Source: Phenylobacterium aquaticum (GTDB lineage: Bacteria > Pseudomonadota > Alphaproteobacteria > Caulobacterales > Caulobacteraceae). Taken from it: a DNA stretch of 64,000 bases. The notes under the pieces are model-generated. The model did not search any database. It was given only the letters and a program-made list of their open reading frames with translations, and was not told the origin of the DNA. The stretch lies in assembly GCF_022695515.1 (NCBI RefSeq), contig NZ_JALDPT010000009.1:62001-126000 (forward strand), written 5' to 3'. This document shows positions 58,489-64,000 of the stretch, one piece after another (within the stretch, counting starts at the first letter, position 1; every line of letters starts with the position of its first letter). Both the position numbers and the translations under genes were made by a program.

Positions 58489-60465
58489 CTAGAAGCTCGC
58501 CCTCAGGCCGACATAGGCCGCGCGGCCGATCGAGCCATAGTTGCGGGTCGTCTGGTAGCTTTCATCAAGGGCGTTCTCGACCCGGCCATAGACCTCCAGC
58601 CGATCGGACAGCGGATAGGAGGCCCGCAGATCGACCAGGGTGCGGGCGGAGAGCACATAGGAGTTGGCGGCGTTGTCGTAGCTGTCGCCGACATAGTGGA
58701 CCGCGACCGAGGTGGAGAGCTTGTTTCCCCAGACATAGGCGGCCTGGAGATTGGTCTGGTGCTCCGGTCGCCGCGCCAGCTTCTTGCCGTGGTTGGCGCC
58801 GGCCGAGCCGTTCTCGGTGTCGGTCCAGCTGTAGTTGGCCGACAGGTCCACGCCCGCCAGGGTGACCGCGCCGGTCAGCTCCACGCCGTGCGCCTTGGCG
58901 CGGGCGATGTTGTCGTAATAGCCGAAACGGTGGACCCCGTTCTTGGAGCATAGCGGGACCGTCGAGGTCCCGGTGCAGGAGACGAAGTCGATCTGGTCGG
59001 TCGTGTCGCGCTGGAACCAGGTGGCCGAGACCGTGGCCTTGCCCAGGCGCTGGGTGACGCCCGCATCCCAGCTGTCGGCCTTTTCCGGCGCCAGGCCTGC
59101 GTTCCCGTAGTCGCTGAACAGCTGGTAGAGGCTGGGCGCCTTGAAGCCCTGGCCCCAGCTGCCGCGCAGGACGGTGGCGCCGTCGTTCAGCGACCAGGCC
59201 GCGGCGAGCTGACCGAGGGTGTGGTCGCCAAAGGTGTCGTGGCTGTCGTGTCGGATGCCGGCGGTCAGGGTCAGGCCCGGGGCGACCGGCCCGATCACCT
59301 GGGCGTAGACGCTGTCGGTCCCGGCCTTGGCGCGGGCCGCCGTTGGATTGGGGTCGAAGGCGCTGGGCGAGGCCGTGCGCATGCTGGCCTTTTCCGTTTC
59401 CGCCCCGAAGGTCGCCGTCCAGGCCTCGGTGATGGCGAAAGCGCCCTGATATTCCCAGCGGCGGTTCTCGCCGCGGGCGTCAAAGGTGCGGGTGGTGACC
59501 GCCTGGGTGGGATCGTAATTGTCCCGGTCGGTGGTGGTCGAACCGAAGGCGATGCGGTTCTTCAGGCGCTGGTCGAAGAGCGCGAAGTTCAGGCCGGCAT
59601 AGGCGACCAGATCCTCAGTGCGGCCATATTCCGGATCGTCTGCGAAGACATAGGCCGGCGCCGGGAAGCCGTCGAATTCATTGCGCCCCTTGGACCAGAC
59701 CGCGCGCAGATCGAGGGAGACGTCGTCGGTCAGCGCCACGCGGGCCCGGCCCGAGAGGCCGGTGTTGCGATAGCCGTCCTTCTCCGCGCCCTTGGCGTAG
59801 GCCGAGATGCCGGAGGTCGAATATTGGCTGGCGGCGATGCGCCAGGTCAGGCGCTCCACCACCCCGCCGGCCGCGGCGCGGGCATAGGCCGTGCCCAGCG
59901 AGCCGCCTTCCAGGGTCGCCGAGCCCTGGAAGGGTTCGGTCGGGTCGGCGGTGACGATATTGACCACGCCCCCGATCGCCTGGCTGCCCCACAGGGTCGA
60001 CTGGGCGCCGCGCAGCACCTCGATGCGGGCCACGTCGCCGGCCAGCAGATTGGCGAAGTTGTAGCCGGAGTCCGTCGAGGACGGGTCGTTGAGCTTGACC
60101 CCGTCGATGACCACCACGGTCTGGCCGGTCTCGGCCCCGCGGATGCGCACGGAGGTGGCGGCGCCGACCCCGCCGTTGCGGGTGAAGCTGACCCCCGGCG
60201 TCGAGGCCAGGAGGTCGGAGACGATCACCGCCTGGGCGGCCTTCAGGTCGGCGGCCGAGAGCACGGTGACCGACTGGCCGATGTGGTCGGCAGGCTGGGC
60301 CGAACGGGTGGCGGTGACCACCAGTTCGCTGACCTTGGCCGCGTCCTGGCCGGCGACGTCGGGCGTGGGCGCGGTCTGATCGTCGGCCCAGGCGGGGGCG
60401 GCGGCGCAGAGCGCAATCGTGGCGGCGGTGGAAATCAAGACAGTCTTCAAGCGGGTGTCCCCCAA
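58489..60465 (-). CDS. btuB: TonB-dependent outer membrane B12 receptor
   Basis: A 658-residue receptor. Signal peptide TVLISTAATIALCAAAPAWA, TonB box region SELVVTATRSAQPADHI, then a plug domain (SVTVLSAADLKAAQAVIVSD, VRIRGAETGQTVVVIDGVKL, VLRGAQSTLWGSQAIGGVVN). A 22-strand barrel follows, ending with the typical aromatic residue (AAYVGLRASF). Close similarity in plan to BtuB and a cobalamin riboswitch directly upstream make vitamin B12 the likely substrate. It leads the B12 region on the minus strand. The start ATG at 60465 has a short leader after the riboswitch. Confidence 0.92.
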   Translation of the reverse strand: MGDTRLKTVLISTAATIALCAAAPAWADDQTAPTPDVAGQDAAKVSELVVTATRSAQPADHIGQSVTVLSAADLKAAQAVIVSDLLASTPGVSFTRNGGVGAATSVRIRGAETGQTVVVIDGVKLNDPSSTDSGYNFANLLAGDVARIEVLRGAQSTLWGSQAIGGVVNIVTADPTEPFQGSATLEGGSLGTAYARAAAGGVVERLTWRIAASQYSTSGISAYAKGAEKDGYRNTGLSGRARVALTDDVSLDLRAVWSKGRNEFDGFPAPAYVFADDPEYGRTEDLVAYAGLNFALFDQRLKNRIAFGSTTTDRDNYDPTQAVTTRTFDARGENRRWEYQGAFAITEAWTATFGAETEKASMRTASPSAFDPNPTAARAKAGTDSVYAQVIGPVAPGLTLTAGIRHDSHDTFGDHTLGQLAAAWSLNDGATVLRGSWGQGFKAPSLYQLFSDYGNAGLAPEKADSWDAGVTQRLGKATVSATWFQRDTTDQIDFVSCTGTSTVPLCSKNGVHRFGYYDNIARAKAHGVELTGAVTLAGVDLSANYSWTDTENGSAGANHGKKLARRPEHQTNLQAAYVWGNKLSTSVAVHYVGDSYDNAANSYVLSARTLVDLRASYPLSDRLEVYGRVENALDESYQTTRNYGSIGRAAYVGLRASF

Positions 60466-60569
60466 GCAAGCGTAACGACAAGGCCGCGCGAAAACGCGGC
60501 CCCAACGGACGTCGCCTCTCGGGAAATCCCGTTCGCTCGGCGCACCCCGGCCGGACGAAGGACGACCGC

Positions 60570-60740
60570 GTCAGGCAGGTCTCCTGGCTCGCGGGTCATA
60601 GCCGGTGCGCGTCGCCTTCCCAGAGCCGGGCCCTTTCGGGCCGTCGTCCAGTGGCTTATGACGCGCGGGCTCGCCGCTTACAGTTGCGGGGGCAGCCCAG
60701 GTGTTCCACCTGAGTTCCCTATTAATCCCCTCGCGGGGAA
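60570..60740 (-). promoter_or_regulatory. Cobalamin (adenosylcobalamin) riboswitch
   Basis: Read on the minus strand, the leader of btuB contains the conserved riboswitch blocks in order: GGGAACTCAGGTGGAACACC, GGGCTGCCCCCGCAACTGTA, the AAGCCACTGG block and the B12 box AGCCAGGAGACCTGCC (60574-60589). It ends about 105 bases upstream of the btuB start. Bound adenosylcobalamin would switch off btuB expression and perhaps the genes after it. Confidence 0.93.
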
Positions 60741-60800
60741 CCTGTCGCAGGACCCGCCCTAGGGGGTTCGGACGGGCGCGTCAATCGCGGAGCGTGACCC

Positions 60801-61322
60801 TTGAGCCTGACCTTCGTCCTGGGCGGCGCCCGATCGGGCAAGACGCGCTACGCCTTGGCGGAGGCCGATCGGCTGGCGGCCGAGGGCGGCGGACGTAGGG
60901 TCCTGTTGGCGACGGCGGAGGCGCTGGACGGCGAAATGGCGGCCCGGATCGCCCGCCACCAGGCCGAGCGCGGGCCCGAATGGACGACCCTGGAAATTCC
61001 GCTGGCCCTGCCCCGGGCGGTGGCCGCCCTGCAGCCCAGGGATGTGGCGGTGATCGACTGCCTGACCCTGTGGCTTTCCAACCTGATGCACGCCGAGGCG
61101 GAAATCGCCGAGGAGACCCAAGCCCTGATCGCGGCCCTGCATCAGTCGCCGGCCGACGCCGTGATCCTGATCTCCAACGAGGTCGGCCAGGGCATCGTGC
61201 CCGACAATGCGCTGGCCCGCCGGTTCCGCGACGAGGCCGGCTGGATGCACCAGGCGATCGCCGGGGCCGTCGACCGGATGGTGGTGATCCAGGCCGGCCT
61301 GCCCCAGGTCCTGAAGGGTTAG
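60801..61322 (+). CDS. cobU: Adenosylcobinamide kinase / adenosylcobinamide-phosphate guanylyltransferase
   Basis: A 173-residue bifunctional CobU/CobP. The P-loop is FVLGGARSGKTRYALAEADR. The active-site His is in ARIARHQAERGPEWTTLEIP, and VAVIDCLTLWLSNLM and LISNEVGQGIVPDNALARRF are strongly conserved. It phosphorylates and guanylylates adenosylcobinamide, supplying the CobS substrate. The start is TTG 60801, preceded by GGAGCG. It is divergent from btuB and does not share the riboswitch in sense orientation. It shares a TTAG stop overlap with the lipocalin gene. Confidence 0.94.
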   Translation: MSLTFVLGGARSGKTRYALAEADRLAAEGGGRRVLLATAEALDGEMAARIARHQAERGPEWTTLEIPLALPRAVAALQPRDVAVIDCLTLWLSNLMHAEAEIAEETQALIAALHQSPADAVILISNEVGQGIVPDNALARRFRDEAGWMHQAIAGAVDRMVVIQAGLPQVLKG

Positions 61323-61840
61323 GGCGCGGTCGGCGGATATTCGATGTCGGCCGGATCATAGCCAAGCGCCTGGGCGCGGCGGGTCAGGTCTTTGAGCTCG
61401 GCCGGGGTCGGGGCCTTGCGCGTATAGAGGAAGATGTTCCTGAACTTCGGATCGGCGGAGATGAACCAGCTGTAGTCGGGGTCATGGTCCAGGATCCAAT
61501 AGTCCCAGGTGACGAAGGCGTTGTAGCGGACGCTGAGCTTGGCGTCGGTCCCCGGATCGCGGATCGTGCCGACGCCGGAGATCGCCCGCTCCTTCCCGTC
61601 CGGGCCACCCTGGCGGCAGGTGTCGCGGACATCGACCTTGCCGTCGGCGCGGCGGGTGTAGTCGGTGGCGCCGGCGACGCAGCCCTTGGTGATCCACATC
61701 GGCCGGCGGCCGACCTCCAGCCAGCGGCCGGAATAGAGCCGGGCGGCGTCCACCTCGCGGGCGGGCTCGGGCGCCTGGCGGGCCAGGGCCGGGCTGGCGG
61801 CCGCCAGGGCGAGGATGAGGGCGAGGGCGATACGGGTCAT
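61319..61840 (-). CDS. Secreted lipocalin-family protein
   Basis: A 173-residue protein with a signal peptide (MTRIALALILALAAASPALA). LYSGRWLEVGRRPMWITKGC contains the lipocalin G-x-W motif, and NAFVTWDYWILDHDPDYSWF matches the Blc-type second conserved region (D-x-x-Y). RNIFLYTRKAPTPAELKDLT covers the third. The cleaved end is not a lipobox cysteine, so it should be soluble in the periplasm rather than a lipoprotein. It likely binds a small hydrophobic ligand. Confidence 0.87.
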   Translation of the reverse strand: MTRIALALILALAAASPALARQAPEPAREVDAARLYSGRWLEVGRRPMWITKGCVAGATDYTRRADGKVDVRDTCRQGGPDGKERAISGVGTIRDPGTDAKLSVRYNAFVTWDYWILDHDPDYSWFISADPKFRNIFLYTRKAPTPAELKDLTRRAQALGYDPADIEYPPTAP

Positions 61841-61930
61841 GACGGCTTCCAGGATCGGCGACGCCCGATGGCGAAGGGCGCGTGAAGGGTTACGGGCGTC
61901 TGCCGAGCAAGGATGCGGGCGTCGCCGGGA

Positions 61931-62251
61931 TCAGCGATGGGCGTGCGACTCGGCGTTACGCTTGCGGGTCGCGGCGGCCTTGCGGGCCGAGGCGGAACGG
62001 TCGGCCGCGGAACGCGAGGCCGCGGCCTTGCCGCCCAGCTTCCCGCCCTTGTGCGCGGCGGGATGGCCCGTGGACTTGCCGCGGCCGGAGCCGCCGGGCG
62101 CCTTGCCGCCGCCGTCGTCCTTATTGACCGTGGCCCAGGCGCGCCGCTCGGCCTCGGCGTCCGGGACGCCTTTCTTTTCATAGCCTTCCGCGATGTGGTC
62201 GGCCTTGCGCTCCTGTTTGTCGGTGTATTTCGAGGTCTCGCCTCTGGGCAT
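61931..62251 (-). CDS. Small basic protein of the 'plasmid stabilization protein' type
   Basis: A 106-residue protein. The N-terminal half (SKYTDKQERKADHIAEGYEK, then AERRAWATVNKDDGGGK) is a widespread small domain in alphaproteobacteria, annotated as plasmid stabilization-like without proven function. The C-terminal half is a Lys/Ala/Ser/Arg-rich histone-tail-like extension (SASARKAAATRKRNAESHAH) that probably binds nucleic acid. AGGAAGGAG precedes the ATG at 62251 closely. Confidence 0.78.
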   Translation of the reverse strand: MPRGETSKYTDKQERKADHIAEGYEKKGVPDAEAERRAWATVNKDDGGGKAPGGSGRGKSTGHPAAHKGGKLGGKAAASRSAADRSASARKAAATRKRNAESHAHR

Positions 62252-62446
62252 GGCTGGTCTCCTTCCTGGGGCTTGAATCCGGTGGGGCGACCCGGGTTCC
62301 CAGGGCCAGGCTTGGGTCCGCGCCGCCGATTTCTCCGCCGGGGCGAACCGGATGTGATAGGATGACGGTTCGACGTGTTCCGGCGCGGCGAACGGCGTGA
62401 TCGGCCCTGCCCCGCAGGGTTGCGCGCTCCCCGGAAAGGGGTCCCG

Positions 62447-62782
62447 ATGACCACGACAATCGATGACCGCCGTCAGGAAATCCTGGCGCTAGAACCCCGC
62501 CTGCTGGAATCGGCCCAGGCGCTGACCGGTGACGCCCAGCGCGCCAAGACCCTGGTGGCCCAGACGCTGAAGATCGCCCAGGCCCAGGACTATGGGGCGG
62601 CCGAGACCTCGGGCGCCCAGGTCTGGGTGTTCCGCCTGCTGCGCCAGCGCCTGCATTCGGTCGAGCGCGACCGCGACGTGCGCCGCCATCGCAGCGCCGC
62701 CGTCACCGAGCTGGGTCATATCCAGAAGCGCGGCGAGCTGGCCCAGGCGGCCGAGCCCCAGGCGCCGTCCGACACCCTCTAG
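62447..62782 (+). CDS. Short protein resembling sigma-factor region 2
   Basis: A 111-residue protein. EILALEPRLLESAQALTGDA followed by LVAQTLKIAQ resembles region 2.1-2.2 of ECF sigma factors, and VWVFRLLRQRLHSVERDRDV resembles the region 2.4 helix where these factors contact the -10 element. There is no region 4, so it could not act as a normal sigma factor. It may be an anti-sigma-type mimic or an unrelated helical protein. ATG 62447 has GGAAAGGGG upstream. It is followed by two small genes on the same strand. Confidence 0.65.
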   Translation: MTTTIDDRRQEILALEPRLLESAQALTGDAQRAKTLVAQTLKIAQAQDYGAAETSGAQVWVFRLLRQRLHSVERDRDVRRHRSAAVTELGHIQKRGELAQAAEPQAPSDTL

Positions 62783-62829
62783 ATCCGCCGGCGCCCCGCG
62801 CCGGCCCGCACGGTCTGAAAGGACACGCC

Positions 62830-62952
62830 ATGGCCAAGGGCCAGAAGAAGAGCAACAAGGAAGTCCGCAAACCCAAGGCCGACAAGCCGAAGGCCGCCGC
62901 CAACACCGGCTCGATCTTCCTGACCCCGCCGCCGGCTATCAAGAAGAAGTAA
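62830..62952 (+). CDS. 40-residue lysine-rich protein
   Basis: A 40-residue protein: MAKGQKKSNKEVRKPKADKP at the N-terminus, then a hydrophobic-proline motif SIFLTPPPAIKKK at the end. The strongly basic first half with a defined non-basic tail resembles a small conserved protein seen in many proteobacteria, though its function is unknown. GAAAGGA lies 7 bases before ATG 62830. It ends 4 bases before the next gene and is 47 bases after the sigma-like gene, consistent with one transcript. Confidence 0.65.
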   Translation: MAKGQKKSNKEVRKPKADKPKAAANTGSIFLTPPPAIKKK

Positions 62953-62956
62953 GCCC

Positions 62957-63205
62957 ATGGCCATGGAGACCGTGCACCTGGTGCAGGCCTATATCGCCGG
63001 CCGGGGCCAGGCCCTGAAGGCCGAACCCGCCTTCGCCTGCAAGACGGCCGAGGACGCCCGGCGCAAGGCCGAGCGACTGTCGGAGCTGAGGCTGGGCGTG
63101 GTGGCCTTCTCGGCGTCCGCGGACACCGAGATGGGCGACTATGACGAGAAACCGGTGATCCTGTTCAAGTCCGGCCGCCTGCCCCCGCCCTTCGACGAAC
63201 TTTAG
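62957..63205 (+). CDS. Small hypothetical protein
   Basis: An 82-residue soluble protein (VHLVQAYIAGRGQALKAEPA, then KTAEDARRKAERLSELRLGV). The alternating strands and one helix suggest a small alpha/beta fold. No domain recognised. ATG 62957 (or 62963) lies 4 bases after the stop of the 40-residue gene, so it is likely in the same transcript. Confidence 0.65.
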   Translation: MAMETVHLVQAYIAGRGQALKAEPAFACKTAEDARRKAERLSELRLGVVAFSASADTEMGDYDEKPVILFKSGRLPPPFDEL

Positions 63206-63209
63206 GAGA

Positions 63210-63632
63210 CTAGCCCGGGTCGGGGCCGTCCCAGTCCTCGGCGCCGTCGAAGCTGGCGGCGGTGGGTTCGACGTCGGAGATGGTGACGCTGATCTCGTAG
63301 CCGTCGGCCAGCCGCAACTCCGTCTCAGGCGCGGTGACAGCCTCGCCCTCGGGAACCTCGAGCGCCAGCAGGGCCGAGAAGTCGCCCTCCAGATTGCCGC
63401 TGACCACCCGGCCGGAGCCGCGACGATAGACGTCCAGCTCATAGGCGACGGCGAGTTCGCCGCCGGACCAGATCAGTTGGCCGTCGCCGCGAAGGGCGCC
63501 CAGCAGCTTCAGGCGGGCGGCGTTGCGCGACCGCGGACCGGAACCCCAGGGGGAGCGCTGTGAAGTCTTGGCCGCGGGCGCTTGCGCCGCAGGGGCCTGG
63601 GACGGCTCAGCGTCCGGCGAGGTTCGGCCCAT
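63210..63632 (-). CDS. Hypothetical acidic protein
   Basis: A 140-residue protein without signal peptide or membrane segment. A Pro/Ala-rich low-complexity N-terminus (residues 1-35) precedes a beta-rich region (GDGQLIWSGGELAVAYELDV and GNLEGDFSALLALEVPEGEA) and an acidic tail. No family recognised. It is convergent with the 82-residue gene, four bases apart. The start at 63632 is the first ATG in frame. Confidence 0.6.
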   Translation of the reverse strand: MGRTSPDAEPSQAPAAQAPAAKTSQRSPWGSGPRSRNAARLKLLGALRGDGQLIWSGGELAVAYELDVYRRGSGRVVSGNLEGDFSALLALEVPEGEAVTAPETELRLADGYEISVTISDVEPTAASFDGAEDWDGPDPG

Positions 63633-64000
63633 GTCGTGGCTTTCAGGAGCGAGTGCGAAGACCCGCGGCGCGCGTCGGTTCGCATCCTTCCCGGCCTGCG
63701 CCGGTTTCCAAGTTGCGCACTATAGCACGAAAGACGCGGCCGGGGGCGGCTATCGTGCCGCGCCGCGCGGCTTGGGGCGCAGCGGAATTCGCCTTGTATT
63801 TGCTCACAAAAGCCACCGCCTCCCGCGAAGTCGGCGCGTCGATCTCCCGCCAGCCGCGAAATCTTCTTGGCTTCAAGCCAGATCCGTGGAATACTGGCAA
63901 CGTCGAATATCGTTTTGGTTCGGTTGCTCTCCCTGCTTGTTCTTCGGATCGAGCTCCCGAGTCTACCAAGATCCTCTCCGAAAATTTGATCACGCGTCCC
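63633..64000. other. Unassigned right edge, lower GC toward the end
   Basis: I see no gene I can support here. Base composition falls noticeably after about 63780 relative to the rest of the window. All three plus-strand frames are open for some distance and one minus-strand frame has an ATG at 63993, but none shows recognisable protein features. It may hold the upstream region of the 63632 gene and the edge of a gene that lies beyond the window. Confidence 0.5.

Noticed and set aside
62252-62446. EcfG-type stress promoter (GGAAC with downstream GTT) near the small stress-like genes
   Set aside because: GGAAC sequences are present, but none has a GTT element at the required 16-17 base spacing.
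63643-63993. Possible 116-residue minus-strand gene at the right edge
   Set aside because: No recognisable domain, no convincing ribosome binding site visible, and the other frames are equally open. Left as unassigned.

Overview
High-GC alphaproteobacterial chromosome, most likely Caulobacteraceae (Caulobacter/Phenylobacterium-like). The strongest pointer is a complete polarity factor gene podJ (22610-25714). The dense coding, the alphaproteobacterial operon of chorismate mutase, hisC and prephenate dehydrogenase, and the ligase-associated helicase/PdeM repair pair all fit. I see no rRNA, tRNA, CRISPR array, transposase or prophage block. The window is an ordinary, mostly metabolic stretch of chromosome.

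Layout. 0-10 kb: cell-envelope and housekeeping genes (DUF2125 tail, secreted M24 peptidase, LytM-type M23 peptidase, FkbM methyltransferase, YhhN membrane protein, a TPR/ATP-grasp protein, an OYE-type flavin oxidoreductase divergent from its TetR regulator, nitroreductase, Nudix hydrolase). 9.8-13 kb: aromatic amino acid operon (chorismate mutase, hisC, tyrC) with an SMR transporter overlapping its end. 13.4-16 kb: gamma-glutamyltransferase (frameshifted) and an autoregulated ArsR/AHSA1 pair. 15.9-22.1 kb: DinG-type helicase, Lhr-like ligase-associated helicase and PdeM nuclease. 22.6-25.7 kb: podJ. 26-30 kb: Crp/Fnr regulator, an ATP-grasp protein and an MprF-like lipid aminoacyltransferase. 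30-36.5 kb: five consecutive acyl-CoA dehydrogenases, four close paralogues plus one divergent partner, closed by a good intrinsic terminator. 36.7-46.7 kb: small and miscellaneous genes, including an EAL phosphodiesterase, a truncated haemoglobin, a class A beta-lactamase with a divergent AmpR-like regulator, a GreA/B-type factor, a histidine kinase and an Lrp regulator. 46.8-49.4 kb: a Pat-type protein acetyltransferase. 51-61.3 kb: vitamin B12 region with cobS, cobT, cobQ, cobD, an ABC importer (btuDCF), cobO and the outer-membrane receptor btuB on the minus strand. A cobalamin riboswitch precedes btuB, and cobU lies divergently. 61.3-64 kb: lipocalin and a group of small uncharacterised proteins.

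How the genes work together. The B12 block can import corrinoids (BtuB, BtuCDF), adenosylate them (CobO), amidate and attach the aminopropanol arm (CobQ, CobD), activate cobinamide (CobU) and add the lower ligand (CobT, CobS). No corrin-ring genes are in this window. The acyl-CoA dehydrogenase block looks like several alternative catalytic large subunits next to one small subunit that lacks the catalytic glutamate, as in heteromeric alpha2beta2 dehydrogenases.

A quality warning: five genes (gamma-glutamyltransferase, the fourth acyl-CoA dehydrogenase, a GFA-family protein, the AmpR-like regulator and cobD) each need exactly one extra base in a GC-rich run to become full length. The shared direction and context suggest missed bases in the assembly at least as much as true pseudogenes. 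The most unusual genuine-looking structures are a palindromic intergenic repeat carried in frame inside the Lhr-like helicase gene, two DNA-binding-type proteins built from internally duplicated helix-turn-helix units, and a hairpin that would hide the ribosome binding site of a small CxxC protein.
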